A stretch of 64,000 nt of DNA from HXMU1420-13 sp965601825 (GTDB lineage: Bacteria > Bacteroidota > Rhodothermia > Balneolales > Balneolaceae): NCBI GenBank assembly GCA_965601825.1, contig OZ271839.1, positions 1,860,001 through 1,924,000 on the forward strand, given 5' to 3'. This document shows, piece by piece, positions 17,245-25,954 of the stretch (its first letter is position 1; every line of letters begins with the position of its first letter). The notes below the pieces were generated by a model. It made no database searches. It was not told the DNA's origin and saw only the letters and a program-made list of their open reading frames with translations. The position numbers were made by a program, and so were the translations under genes.

Positions 17245-18429
17245 ATGTCGAATCTAGAGCGATTTAAATCTGTAGTTGCCCAAACAAGTGATGGACCTCT
17301 TGGTCTAGAAATTGAACGAGCTGAAGGGATATATCTATACACTACAGGGGGACAACGATTTGTAGATTTCATTTCGGGTATTGCAGTAAGCAGTTTGGGG
17401 CATCGTCATCCAAGAATTGTGCAAGCAATTAAGGAACAAGTTGATCGGCATTTGCATGTTATGGTGTATGGAGAGTTCATTCAAATGCCTCAATTAGAGT
17501 TTGCTGAACTTCTTACATCTCACCTTCCTGAGCATTTGGAGCAGATCTATTTCGTAAATAGTGGAACCGAAGCCAATGAAGGAGCACTTAAGTTGGCAAA
17601 GAAATTTACAGGTAAATCAAAACTTGTAGCTTTTAATAATAGCTATCATGGTGACACTCATGGATCACTATCAGTAACAGGAAGAAACGTATATCGGGAT
17701 CCGTATTTACCATTACTTCCTGATGTCCATTTTCTGGAATTCAATAGCTATGAAGGGTTGGATGTCATTGATGAGGAAACTGCTGCTGTAATTGTAGAAC
17801 CAATTCAAGGAGAAGGTGGAATTATACCCTCAGATTGGAAATGGTTAGCTGAAATAAGAAATCGTTGTAATGAAGCCGGCGCATTGTTGATTTATGATGA
17901 GATTCAATCCGGTTTTGGGAGAACCGGAAAACTATTTGCTTTCCAACATTACAACATCTGTCCGGATATTTTATGTGTGGCAAAAGCTATGGCCGGAGGG
18001 ATGCCAATGGGAGCGTTCATTGCTAGTAAGCATATTTTTGAAACCTTCATGTACAATCCACCTTTAAATCACGTCACTACCTTTGGTGGGCATCCGGTAT
18101 CATCGGCTGCTGCTTTGGCGACTTTAAAAGAATTACTTTCCGGTGATTATTTCGATCGAGCAGCAATCATCGAAAAAACGGTAAAAGAAAAATTAGTCGG
18201 TAATGGTATTGAAGAAGTTCGAGGAGTAGGAGCCATGCTAGGACTTCAACTTGAATCCCGAGAACTAACTCAAGCTGTAGTTGAAGATTGCTTTGATCAG
18301 GGAATTTTACTTGGTTGGACACTACATTCTAACACACTTGTTCGATTGGCCCCGCCTTTAATCATTTCTGATGAGGAATTGAGTCACGTTTTAGATACTA
18401 TTCTCGAAAGCATTAAAAAACATCGATAA
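17245..18429 (+). CDS. Class III PLP-dependent aminotransferase (aspartate aminotransferase family, acetylornithine/GABA-type)
   Basis: 394 residues. Fold-type I class III landmarks are present: YFVNSGTEANEGALKLAK for the phosphate cup, NNSYHGDTHGS, VEPIQGEGGI, IYDEIQSGFGRTGK with the Asp that pairs with the PLP ring nitrogen, and Lys247 in VAKAMAGGMPMG as the Schiff-base lysine. It is cytosolic. Acetylornithine, ornithine, lysine and 4-aminobutyrate aminotransferases all look like this; sequence alone does not choose. The next gene, two bases downstream, is a semialdehyde dehydrogenase, which makes an omega-amino acid such as GABA the more likely substrate (inference). Divergent from the lipoprotein gene at 17152. 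Confidence 0.9.
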   Translation: MSNLERFKSVVAQTSDGPLGLEIERAEGIYLYTTGGQRFVDFISGIAVSSLGHRHPRIVQAIKEQVDRHLHVMVYGEFIQMPQLEFAELLTSHLPEHLEQIYFVNSGTEANEGALKLAKKFTGKSKLVAFNNSYHGDTHGSLSVTGRNVYRDPYLPLLPDVHFLEFNSYEGLDVIDEETAAVIVEPIQGEGGIIPSDWKWLAEIRNRCNEAGALLIYDEIQSGFGRTGKLFAFQHYNICPDILCVAKAMAGGMPMGAFIASKHIFETFMYNPPLNHVTTFGGHPVSSAAALATLKELLSGDYFDRAAIIEKTVKEKLVGNGIEEVRGVGAMLGLQLESRELTQAVVEDCFDQGILLGWTLHSNTLVRLAPPLIISDEELSHVLDTILESIKKHR

Positions 18430-18431
18430 TT

Positions 18432-19796
18432 ATGCTTAAGTCTTTCAATCCTGCTACTAATGAACTGATCGGTGAATATGATGAGCACTCTATGGAAGAA
18501 GTTGATGTGTTCATTGAATCAGCAAATTTAATACAGAAAAGCTGGCAGGAAACGGATTTTGCAGAACGCTCAGATAAACTCAACAAGCTTGCCGAGTTGT
18601 TAGAAAAGAACAAAGAGCAGTTATCAAAATTGATGGCTCTTGAAATGGGCAAGCCACTTTCACAGGGAAGGAGTGAAATTGAGAAATGTAGTTGGTTATG
18701 TTCTTTTTATGCGGGTGAGGCGGAAGGGTTTTTGCAAAATGAGTTTGTTCAAACTGATGCATCAAAAAGTTATATAACCTTCCAGCCATTAGGAGTAATT
18801 CTTTCAATTATGCCGTGGAATTTTCCATTCTGGCAAGTATTACGATTTTCAGCTCCAGCGCTAATGGCCGGGAATGGTGTTATTCTAAAACACTCAGAAA
18901 ATACTTCAGCTTGTGCTTTGGCTATCGAAAAGTTGGTTAATAATGCCGGTTTTCCGGTTGAACTGTTCCGCACCATTTTAGTTGATAAATCAAATATGCA
19001 GCCGGTTGTCCAACATGATGGAATTGCAGCAGTGACATTTACAGGTAGTACGAGAGCCGGGCGAATTATAGCATCTCAAGCCAGCGAAAAACTAAAGAAA
19101 ACAGTATTAGAGCTAGGTGGGAGTGATCCTTACATCATTCTTGAAGATGCCGACTTGGAATTAGCAGCCATGATATGTGCAAATTCAAGGTTATTAAACT
19201 GTGGTCAAACTTGTGTAGCTGCTAAACGATTTATAGTAGTTGAAACTGTCTATGATCAATTTCTTGATTTATTTAAGTCAAAACTTCAAGATCGGAAAGT
19301 AGGAAATCCATTTGAAGATGGAGTAAGTCTAGGACCAATGGCACGGTTGGATTTACGTGACGAGCTGCATCGACAAGTTACTGATAGTATAGAATCTGGT
19401 GCTATTGCTGAATTTGGATGTGAAATACCTGATCAGACTGGTGCATTTTATCCTATTTCATTGTTGATAAATATAGGTCCCGGAATGCCTGCATACGAAG
19501 AAGAACTATTTGGACCTGTAGCGGCGGTGATCAAAGTTGAAAATGAGGAAGAAGCAATTCGAGTGGCCAATGATACCAATTATGGACTAGGTGCGGCTAT
19601 TTTCTCAAGAGATGTTGATCGAGCTGAAAAAATCGCTGCTGAGAAACTCAATGCCGGATGTTGTTTTGTTAATACATTGGTAAAATCTGATCCACGACTA
19701 CCTTTTGGTGGAATAAAGGATTCTGGATATGGTCGTGAACTTGGACTGTATGGAATCCGTGAGTTTGTAAATGTGAAAACAGTTTGGGTGGATTGA
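18432..19796 (+). CDS. NAD(P)-dependent succinate-semialdehyde dehydrogenase-like aldehyde dehydrogenase
   Basis: 454 residues, slightly short at the N-terminus as in the Sad/YneI branch of aldehyde dehydrogenases. Cofactor region: IMPWNFPFWQVLRF and TFTGSTRAG. Catalytic residues: Glu227 in VLELGGSDP and Cys261 in NCGQTCVAAKR. C-terminal landmarks ELFGPVAAVI and LPFGGIKDSGYGRELG are intact. The reaction expected is oxidation of succinate semialdehyde to succinate. It starts two bases after the aminotransferase stop, so the pair probably forms a two-step pathway from an amino acid such as GABA into the TCA cycle. Substrate assignment is inferred from the branch and the neighbour. Confidence 0.9.
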   Translation: MLKSFNPATNELIGEYDEHSMEEVDVFIESANLIQKSWQETDFAERSDKLNKLAELLEKNKEQLSKLMALEMGKPLSQGRSEIEKCSWLCSFYAGEAEGFLQNEFVQTDASKSYITFQPLGVILSIMPWNFPFWQVLRFSAPALMAGNGVILKHSENTSACALAIEKLVNNAGFPVELFRTILVDKSNMQPVVQHDGIAAVTFTGSTRAGRIIASQASEKLKKTVLELGGSDPYIILEDADLELAAMICANSRLLNCGQTCVAAKRFIVVETVYDQFLDLFKSKLQDRKVGNPFEDGVSLGPMARLDLRDELHRQVTDSIESGAIAEFGCEIPDQTGAFYPISLLINIGPGMPAYEEELFGPVAAVIKVENEEEAIRVANDTNYGLGAAIFSRDVDRAEKIAAEKLNAGCCFVNTLVKSDPRLPFGGIKDSGYGRELGLYGIREFVNVKTVWVD

Positions 19797-19924
19797 AACG
19801 GATAACTTTGTTTTGTTCAAATGAAGCCTCTCATAAATCCAGCCATTTGAAAGCTAATTTAGAAGTATTAGGCGACTTCGTTCAAATTTTTATCAAGAAA
19901 AAGTTAAATGAAATTCAGAGTTGA
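19793..19924 (+). CDS. Possible 43-residue ORF at the end of the aldehyde dehydrogenase gene
   Basis: A TTG at 19793, overlapping the dehydrogenase stop, opens a frame MKRITLFCSNEASHKSSHLK and onward to a TGA at 19924, overlapping the last bases of the convergent gene. The composition is protein-like, with an LFCSNEASHK strand, but no ribosome site is clear. It may be a remnant or chance. Confidence 0.2.
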   Translation: MKRITLFCSNEASHKSSHLKANLEVLGDFVQIFIKKKLNEIQS

Positions 19925-20787
19925 TTAATAATATTTTCATACTCTTTTAAAATAATATTCTCCTCTTCAATAATTTCTGGGTGCATTCTATGTTCATGGA
20001 ATTGCTTGTTGATCCACTTTGATAATTTTTTTTGATTACGTGGTATCATTACTCCATTTGAGCATATTGAAATAGGATTCTTATCGAAAATTAGTTTCAA
20101 ATTAGAGTCTGTTTTTCGCTTCAAATAATTAGAACATGATATTGCATCGACTAAGGCAATATCTGCTTCGCCTGTTTCTACCATTGAAATGATTCGGATA
20201 GGATCATCCGTTTCAACAACAAGCAATCTGGTCTTAGGAATTTTTAGATCTAAAACTGCTATTTCGTAACCAATTTCACCCAATCCTACAACAATTCTAG
20301 CGTGTGAATTTCTTAAATCAGCTTGAGACGCAATATGATTAAACGCAGGATTTGAAATACCGGCAATTGCAACAGAATGAAGAAAAGCAGTAAAATCAAC
20401 TTGTTTACTTCTGGCAGGAGTCTGGAAAATGCAGAGGAAAAAATCGATGGTTCCATTCTGAACTGATTGAATTGATTCAGAAAGGTTTAGTTGTTTCCAA
20501 ATAATCTCGAGCTCATTACTTTTGGCAATGGAGTTCAATAATTTTGGGTATAAGCCAGTAGGAATATCGGTATCAGTCGGATATACAAAAGGTGGGTATG
20601 GAAACCAGCCAACCTTTATTAGCTTGTTTTTTTTGATGTTTGATAGCACATCTTTGTGTAATGCATCTTGAGTTGCTGAGAGTTTTTTAGGCTCTTTTTT
20701 TCTGTTTTGTAAAACACCAAATACTATTGTAGCAGCTACACCAGCTACGGCAACAACTAGCCCCACAGCCATTAAAATTAATTCCAT
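19915..20787 (-). CDS. Membrane-anchored periplasmic-binding-fold protein (SBP_bac_3 type)
   Basis: 290 residues. One N-terminal hydrophobic helix (about 3-25, LILMAVGLVVAVAGVAATIV) is followed by a charged linker and a type II solute-binding domain: IKVGWFPYPPFVY as first strand, GLYPKLLNSIAKSNELEIIW, SVQNGTIDFFLC, the hinge VDFTAFLHSVAIAG, and the second lobe GEADIALVDAISC. This matches amino-acid-type binding proteins. The signal segment lacks a clear cleavage site, so the protein may stay tethered. No ABC permease or sensor kinase domain is attached or adjacent, so it could be an orphan binding protein or a sensor partner. Ligand unknown. Confidence 0.75.
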   Translation of the reverse strand: MELILMAVGLVVAVAGVAATIVFGVLQNRKKEPKKLSATQDALHKDVLSNIKKNKLIKVGWFPYPPFVYPTDTDIPTGLYPKLLNSIAKSNELEIIWKQLNLSESIQSVQNGTIDFFLCIFQTPARSKQVDFTAFLHSVAIAGISNPAFNHIASQADLRNSHARIVVGLGEIGYEIAVLDLKIPKTRLLVVETDDPIRIISMVETGEADIALVDAISCSNYLKRKTDSNLKLIFDKNPISICSNGVMIPRNQKKLSKWINKQFHEHRMHPEIIEEENIILKEYENIINQL

Positions 20788-20934
20788 AGTAATAATTGTT
20801 AGTATTATTTATGGATTATTAGTGTAGATAAAGAGTGTGAAGATATTATTAAATCTAAATAAGTCTGTTATATGGCGCTAAATAACAAAGGATTTGCTGT
20901 TTTCTGGATTTCTTTGATAAATATGCCTTTAGGA

Positions 20935-21360
20935 TTATTTCAGTTCCAGATTACCGGTCATATATTTCATATTGTACTTGAAATAATGAATACGCCAATT
21001 TTCAGAATCGCCGGTTATCTTGAATTCATAAGTGCCAACGAATTCTCTGGTATTTCCATTTTTTGCTGATTCCTTATAATGTGTAGCAGTAGCATAAGCG
21101 AATGCAGTGATATTCTTATCGTCTATATCTATTAAGTAGTTTCCACCTAAATGATTGATGGAATCAATTCCTTTGAATCCGGTTTCCCACATATCGCAAA
21201 TAGCCTGCGCTGTTGTGTCGGCTGCTTCTCCACCTAAAGAAGACATATCAAGGTGAACATTTTCAGCAAATACCTCTGATTGTAACCCATCCCAGTTCTG
21301 CTCATCGGTATAAATAAATAGCTTGTTGATTAATTCAACGATTTCTTCTCTTACTGTCAT
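20935..21360 (-). CDS. NTF2-like (SnoaL-type) protein
   Basis: 141 residues from ATG 21360; a TTG seven codons earlier is an alternative start. The helix-strand layout is that of the nuclear-transport-factor-2 superfamily: REEIVELINKLFIYTDEQNW, ENVHLDMSSLGG, AQAICDMWETGFKGIDSINHLGGN, AFAYATATHY and EFVGTYEFKITGDSENWRI. Stand-alone members are isomerases, hydrolases, dehydratases or simple ligand binders; no catalytic pair can be named. It is cytoplasmic and monocistronic. Confidence 0.82.
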   Translation of the reverse strand: MTVREEIVELINKLFIYTDEQNWDGLQSEVFAENVHLDMSSLGGEAADTTAQAICDMWETGFKGIDSINHLGGNYLIDIDDKNITAFAYATATHYKESAKNGNTREFVGTYEFKITGDSENWRIHYFKYNMKYMTGNLELK

Positions 21361-21472
21361 GACTTCAAATTTTTTATTCAATAATACAATGAATGATAAA
21401 AAATTCTGTGAATCAAAAAATTATCCTAATGTTATTAGGGTTTTTTCGCAATTAATTAAGTCAGGCTAACAG

Positions 21473-21877
21473 TCAAACACTTTTAAAGTAATCTCTCACC
21501 CAGGCTTTAACTTGATTATCAGTCATACTATCTGCTACAGCAACACCTGATAATTTATCGTGTAATTTGTTATGAGATTGTGAAAGATGATCAGCAAATT
21601 TTTGACCTGCTTGAGATGGTCCAAATACTACTAGTGAGGTTATTTCAGGAAGTAATTCAATGATTTTATCGAAGTAAGATCTTAGCTGATGTTTTTCACG
21701 CTTCGTGTATTTGCTATCCTGAACTACGTCTTGCGGTCCACCTTTTATTTTAGATCCACTTCCACCTTTGGGATGGAATTCTTCGACATCAGATTCTACA
21801 ATGATCAATTGTTCATCGCCTTTTTCGATGGCTACAATTTTAGCTACCCTTTTATCAATCCAGATTCCAACTTTCAT
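21473..21877 (-). CDS. Conserved hypothetical protein resembling bacterial eRF1-domain-like/host-attachment-type proteins
   Basis: 134 residues from ATG 21877, with AGGG eight bases upstream; a GTG three codons earlier is possible. The first strand pair VGIWIDKRVAKIVAIEKGDEQ, the linker HPKGGSGSKIKGGPQDVVQDSKYTKREKHQLRSYFDKII and the second half LVVFGPSQAGQKFADHL resemble a small family in Bacteroidota that I associate with the L7Ae/eRF1-domain-3-like fold. No function is established. Cytoplasmic, monocistronic. Confidence 0.6.
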   Translation of the reverse strand: MKVGIWIDKRVAKIVAIEKGDEQLIIVESDVEEFHPKGGSGSKIKGGPQDVVQDSKYTKREKHQLRSYFDKIIELLPEITSLVVFGPSQAGQKFADHLSQSHNKLHDKLSGVAVADSMTDNQVKAWVRDYFKSV

Positions 21878-22036
21878 TCTCTTCACCCTTTATTTTTTAT
21901 ATCAGAGTTAATGAAATGAAGCCAATTCACCTCATAATGGAATATTAAATTAGAATGTGAATTGTAGATAAAGGTATTTGAATTAAGAATTTTGATTTTC
22001 CTTATTACAGGAATTATATAACTAAAAAGCACTGCT

Positions 22037-22204
22037 ATGAAAGGAATGCCTAAAGATGAAACCATTGAAAAATGGATAAGGAACCATGGATCGAAAGAAG
22101 ACTTTGAAAAAGATATGAAGAGAAGGCTAGAAGTGGTTGAAAAGCAGTATCAATACAAAAAAGCTAAGCTGCAGTACATTTTAGAAAGACTGAAGGAGAT
22201 GTAG
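22037..22204 (+). CDS. Small charged helical protein, 55 residues
   Basis: ATG 22037 to TAG 22204 encodes a 55-residue peptide, MKGMPKDETIEKWIR at the start and ILERLKEM at the end. It is highly charged, with heptad-like leucines and valines over residues 25-55, fitting one long amphipathic helix. Codon use looks coding and no other feature explains this 380-base gap. The ribosome site is weak; ATG 22046 has AAAGGA directly before it. No family recognised. Confidence 0.55.
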   Translation: MKGMPKDETIEKWIRNHGSKEDFEKDMKRRLEVVEKQYQYKKAKLQYILERLKEM

Positions 22205-22257
22205 TTCTAAAACACATATTTCTTGAGTCTAATTTCTATTTAAACTTAGATTTTCAT

Positions 22258-22809
22258 CTAGTTACTCAAAATATTCTTCCTGACAATCTCCAGATCAACT
22301 CGATCAAAATATTCCTCAACATTTCCAATTCCAACCAGCGAAATTTGAATCAATGATTCACTTACTTCACCTTCACTCAATAAGTACTCTTCAATGATAG
22401 TCTCTTTATCAACTTCTAAAATCAAAAGGAGAGATGCTACAACTATCCCGGTTCTATCTTTACCGGAAAGGCAGTGAATTAAGACTGGATACTCTAAATC
22501 ACCATTCTCAAAAACCTTAATAATTTGATTCAACCACCTTCTTACGTCTTTTGATGTAGTATCATACTTCTCAACTTTATTAGACATCGGGAAATGAAGA
22601 TTCTCGCTATTAAATACGTCGAAATCAGCCCTATTTCTAAGATTGATTATCGTTATGGGATTCTTAATCTCTTCTAAATCTTTAATGAAGTCTATACTTC
22701 CACCTCGAAGAATCAATCCCTCAGGCAAGCGTTTTTCATCTAAAATTAGATTAACAAATTCACCAACATCTCTAAAGTTTACGCAACCATTGGTGTAATC
22801 AAGTCCCAT
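22258..22809 (-). CDS. Tyrosine-specific/dual-specificity protein phosphatase-like protein
   Basis: 183 residues. The catalytic P-loop is HCLSGKDRTG: Cys113 and Arg119 form the C-x5-R signature of Cys-based phosphatases. The N-terminus (NFRDVGEF) and LILRGGSID match bacterial tyrosine phosphatases of the Y_phosphatase3 type, where NFRDVG opens the domain. The likely general acid is in the loop around KYDTTSKD. Cytoplasmic, with protein or phosphoinositide-like substrates possible. It starts six bases after the SDR gene stop on the same strand, suggesting co-transcription. Confidence 0.87.
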   Translation of the reverse strand: MGLDYTNGCVNFRDVGEFVNLILDEKRLPEGLILRGGSIDFIKDLEEIKNPITIINLRNRADFDVFNSENLHFPMSNKVEKYDTTSKDVRRWLNQIIKVFENGDLEYPVLIHCLSGKDRTGIVVASLLLILEVDKETIIEEYLLSEGEVSESLIQISLVGIGNVEEYFDRVDLEIVRKNILSN

Positions 22810-22815
22810 TATTTT

Positions 22816-23577
22816 TCAAATCCCTTGAATCCAACCACCATCGACGGGAAGTGAAACACCGGATATGTAACTGGCTCGTTCACTCGCCAAGAATGTTACC
22901 GCAGCAGCAAATTCATTTGGTTTACCAATCCTCCCAAGTGGAATCTCTTTTGTAACTTCCCTCAAGACCGGATTTTTTTCCATCAGACTTTCAAGTCGCT
23001 CAGTTTGAGTATAGCCCGGCATCACATTATTTACGGTGATATTATTAGGGCCTAGTTCAACGGATAGTGTTTTCATCAAACCAACAATCGCAGTTCGAAC
23101 CGAATTAGAAAGCACTAAGCCAGCGACTGGTTGTTTAACTGCTTGCGATGTGATCGTAATAATTCGACCCCATTTATTGGTTTTCATTTCGGGGAGAACA
23201 CCACGAATCATCCCAACCGTACTTTCCAACAATAATTTGTACGCATTTTCCCAGGCTTCATCATTGTGTTGCTCGAATGTACCGAAAGGAGGTCCGCCGG
23301 AATTGGTTACCAAGATATCAATAGATCCAAGCTTTGCTTTCGCCTCTGCTAATATATGATCACGACCTTCTTTTGCAGAGACATCACCTACAGCATACCC
23401 TACATCTTTGTATGAGATGGCACCGATTTGTTGAGCAGCTATTTTTAAATCAATTTCACTCCGGCTGCATAAGAATACATTAGCACCTTCTTTTGCCAAT
23501 TCCATAGCCACAGCTTTACCAAGACCTTTACTTGAGGCCATGATCAGTGCATTTTTACCTTTTATTCCAAGATCCAT
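22816..23577 (-). CDS. Short-chain dehydrogenase/reductase with altered catalytic motif
   Basis: 253 residues from ATG 23577 (AGAG six bases upstream). NAD(P) binding is supported by ASSKGLGKAVA and LVTNSGGPP (the NNAG position reads NSGG). The catalytic Ser is in ITITSQAV, but the YxxxK pair expected 13 residues later is replaced by S-x-x-x-R (SNSVR). The C-terminus MPGYTQTERLE and SGVSLPVDGGWIQG is normal. A sub-branch of FabG-like proteins shares the SN-x-x-R pattern, so this is a family trait rather than decay, and the reaction is uncertain. Confidence 0.85.
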   Translation of the reverse strand: MDLGIKGKNALIMASSKGLGKAVAMELAKEGANVFLCSRSEIDLKIAAQQIGAISYKDVGYAVGDVSAKEGRDHILAEAKAKLGSIDILVTNSGGPPFGTFEQHNDEAWENAYKLLLESTVGMIRGVLPEMKTNKWGRIITITSQAVKQPVAGLVLSNSVRTAIVGLMKTLSVELGPNNITVNNVMPGYTQTERLESLMEKNPVLREVTKEIPLGRIGKPNEFAAAVTFLASERASYISGVSLPVDGGWIQGI

Positions 23578-23600
23578 TTTCAACTCTATTTTTTTAAATA

Positions 23601-23732
23601 GTCTTTGCGAGGAGTATTAATTGAGTTGAAGAATTTAATGTAATCGACGAAGCAATCTCTATTAAAATTCTGTGATCACTTCGTCGAGAAAAAATAGATT
23701 CAAGTTAAAAATATCAATCTCCTTGTGATGAC
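23601..23732. repeat. Decayed imperfect palindrome in intergenic gap
   Basis: Left arm GTCTTTGCGAGGAG (23601-23614) and CGACGAAG (23645-23652) face CTTCGTCG (23679-23686) and CTCCTTGTGATGAC (23719-23732). The inner arms pair perfectly and the outer arms at 10 of 14. Sequences of the type TTGCGAGGAG...CGACGAAGCAATCT recur as dispersed palindromes in this group of bacteria; this looks like a degraded copy. Confidence 0.55.
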
Positions 23733-23734
23733 AA

Positions 23735-24094
23735 TTATTTCTTTAAATAATTATCGGTGCCATCTAACCAGTCGGTTCGAGGTGGAGCCCATGTATCAGT
23801 TTCTTCAACATCACCAATCATTAATGCTTTATGCGGAAGATTTCCCGGTATTATAACGGAGTCACCAGCATGAAGATCTACCGGTTCTGCATCTTCTGAT
23901 TCGAACCAAAATCGAATGGTACCTTTTTGAACCTGTGTAATTTGTTCGTTTTCATGACTATGCATTGGAACTACAAATCCATCTTTAAATTTCATTCGCG
24001 CGATCATGATTTTTTCACCATATATCATTTTTCGCTTCATTTTGTCATTCACTTGCTCTTCCGGGACATCATCCCAATTTATTTTCTGGATCAT
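23735..24094 (-). CDS. Cupin domain protein
   Basis: 119 residues forming a single cupin. Motif 1 is PMHSHENEQITQVQKGTIRFW, in which two His and one Glu are the metal ligands. Motif 2 is AGDSVIIPGNLPHKALM, with the third His. This is a small metal-binding beta barrel such as in quercetinase- or isomerase-like cupins. The N-terminal part KMKRKMIYGEKIMIARMKF is conserved among relatives. It is 21 bases downstream of the YdeI gene, likely in one operon. Substrate unknown. Confidence 0.88.
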   Translation of the reverse strand: MIQKINWDDVPEEQVNDKMKRKMIYGEKIMIARMKFKDGFVVPMHSHENEQITQVQKGTIRFWFESEDAEPVDLHAGDSVIIPGNLPHKALMIGDVEETDTWAPPRTDWLDGTDNYLKK

Positions 24095-24115
24095 CTTTGC
24101 TTTATTTTGATTGGA

Positions 24116-24706
24116 CTACTTTGGACGATACTGATTCGCTCGGATATTTTCAGTGGCTAACTCAACTGTATCTTTGATTCTTTTCGCTCTGGTTGCCGCA
24201 CGTTTAGCATTGAAAATCCATTCTAAAATTCCTCGCTGAGTTGAAGGAGGGAAGTTATTCCAATTATCTAGTGCAATTTTATTTTCATCAAACAGAAGCA
24301 TCATATCTTTTGGAATGATCAAATTTTCGACGTCATTTAGAGCGTCCCATGTACCAGAATCTTTTGCCATTCGAATCATCTCATGCCCAGATTCAGTAAT
24401 TAAACCGGCTTCTAATAATCCTTGAACCTTTCGTTTATTTACTCCGCTCCAATTACTTCTTGGATTCCTCTTGGAAAAAAATTGATAATAACTTTCATGA
24501 TCACGTTTGTTGGGCTTGCTGTCTATCCACCCAAAACATAATGCTTCATCAACTGATTCGGGATAAGTAACAGAAGGTGTTGCGCTATTTTTATGATAGA
24601 TAATTAGCCAAACAGATTGTTCATTAGAATGATTCTCATTTAACCAATTACGCCAAGATTGACGGTCTTTTGCATAATATGTGGCGACTCCATTTTTAGA
24701 TTCCAT
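24116..24706 (-). CDS. YdeI/OmpD-associated family protein
   Basis: 196 residues with the family blocks VDEALCFGWIDSKPNKRD, YYQFFSKRNPRSNWSGVNKRKV, and the C-terminal FPPSTQRGILEWIFNAKRAATRAKRI. These are landmarks of the YdeI (OmdA-like) family, first linked to antimicrobial-peptide resistance in enterics and widespread in Bacteroidota, where function is unproven. No signal peptide, so cytoplasmic. Start ATG 24706. Confidence 0.9.
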   Translation of the reverse strand: MESKNGVATYYAKDRQSWRNWLNENHSNEQSVWLIIYHKNSATPSVTYPESVDEALCFGWIDSKPNKRDHESYYQFFSKRNPRSNWSGVNKRKVQGLLEAGLITESGHEMIRMAKDSGTWDALNDVENLIIPKDMMLLFDENKIALDNWNNFPPSTQRGILEWIFNAKRAATRAKRIKDTVELATENIRANQYRPK

Positions 24707-24928
24707 ATTAATTGGAAGTATAGCTAAACAAATCTTTGTGGTTATTATTCAAAATGAATTTAGGGAAACTTAATGTTGCCCGATAAAAGATTATTTAAAT
24801 AGGAACATCTTTCATTTTATTTGATTTAAAATATCTTGAATACCAAGAAAGCATGAATTTTTAATATGCTCGAACGTTTAGAATCGATATTTTCAAACCA
24901 TCGAGAGACATCACTCACATTAACGGCT

Positions 24929-25954
24929 ATGAGATCAATTCTACAGAAATTAATTCTTCCATCAATTTTGATGCTATCCATCATGGTAATGGGCTGCGGT
25001 AAAGACAGTGGCGGTGGCGGTAAGATTGATATGGAACTAATTGAAGTCACCACTGAACTGCCATCAAAGGTTCGATTATTTTTCCAGGTTGATTTTGGTG
25101 ACAATCCAAATTTCAGAGATCTGACAGAGAATGATTTTGAAATCTATGAGAATAAACTGCTTATCTCTGCTCTGGAATCTCAATCAAAAATTCAAAATGA
25201 AACGGGATCCTTTTTATTTAGCTCGATTTTGCTGTTGGACTTAAGCGGGAGTGTTTTAAATGGTGAAGCTTTACCTAGAGTAATTGATGCTTCCGTGAAC
25301 TATATCGAGAATGTAATGCCTACTCAATCCGCAGATGACTATGGCTCTACAGAGATGGCTGTATATTGGTTTGATGGGGAAGAAGACATTCATTTATTGA
25401 GCCCTTTTACAATCGATCGTAACGCAATAATAGACTCAGTGCAGGCTATTAATTCGTCAATTAGCACTGATAATTCGACCAATCTAAATGGTGCTGTAAT
25501 TCAGGGATTACTGGAATTAGAAACCCGAATTTCAGATAATAATCAAGATCCAAGAGTATCAACTGCCGGGTCATTGGTTATGTTTTCTGATGGTGCAGAT
25601 CAAGCTGGTCGTGCTGAAGAAGCTGCTGCTTTATCAGCTGTTAGTTCATTAGGTGAGCAGTACTCGGTTTTCACAATAGGACTTGGATCAGATATTGATG
25701 AATCATTTTTAAATAGAGTTGGAAAAGATGGTTTTGTAACTGCAGAAGATTCATTTGATTTGAATACTGAATTCATCCGAATCGCGAATAGTGTTCAAGC
25801 AGCAATTAATAGTTACGTGGTTTTGGAATACTGCTCACCTAAGCGTTCTGGTGATCATGATATTGAGCTACGAGCAGTTTTCGATAATAAAACGGGTAGG
25901 TTTACAACTGAATTTGATGCAACCGGATTTACCGGTGGATGTGTGATTCAGTAA
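24929..25954 (+). CDS. Lipoprotein with von Willebrand factor A domain
   Basis: 341 residues from ATG 24929, which starts directly on the lipoprotein signal MRSILQKLILPSILMLSIMV with lipobox VMGC. A Gly-rich linker follows. A beta strand domain (about 35-80) precedes a VWA domain with MIDAS Asp-x-Ser-x-Ser in LLDLSGS, the Thr region STDNSTNL, and the Asp in MFSDGADQAG. The end EFDATGFTGGCVIQ contains a Cys that could pair with that of LEYCSPK. VWA lipoproteins bind protein partners in a metal-dependent way at the envelope. Upstream in-frame residues are ignored. Monocistronic, ending at a shared terminator. Confidence 0.82.
   Translation: MRSILQKLILPSILMLSIMVMGCGKDSGGGGKIDMELIEVTTELPSKVRLFFQVDFGDNPNFRDLTENDFEIYENKLLISALESQSKIQNETGSFLFSSILLLDLSGSVLNGEALPRVIDASVNYIENVMPTQSADDYGSTEMAVYWFDGEEDIHLLSPFTIDRNAIIDSVQAINSSISTDNSTNLNGAVIQGLLELETRISDNNQDPRVSTAGSLVMFSDGADQAGRAEEAAALSAVSSLGEQYSVFTIGLGSDIDESFLNRVGKDGFVTAEDSFDLNTEFIRIANSVQAAINSYVVLEYCSPKRSGDHDIELRAVFDNKTGRFTTEFDATGFTGGCVIQ

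Noticed and set aside
23036..23359. Plus-strand frame of 107 codons inside the SDR gene
   Set aside because: Antisense to a conserved Rossmann fold; no family match.
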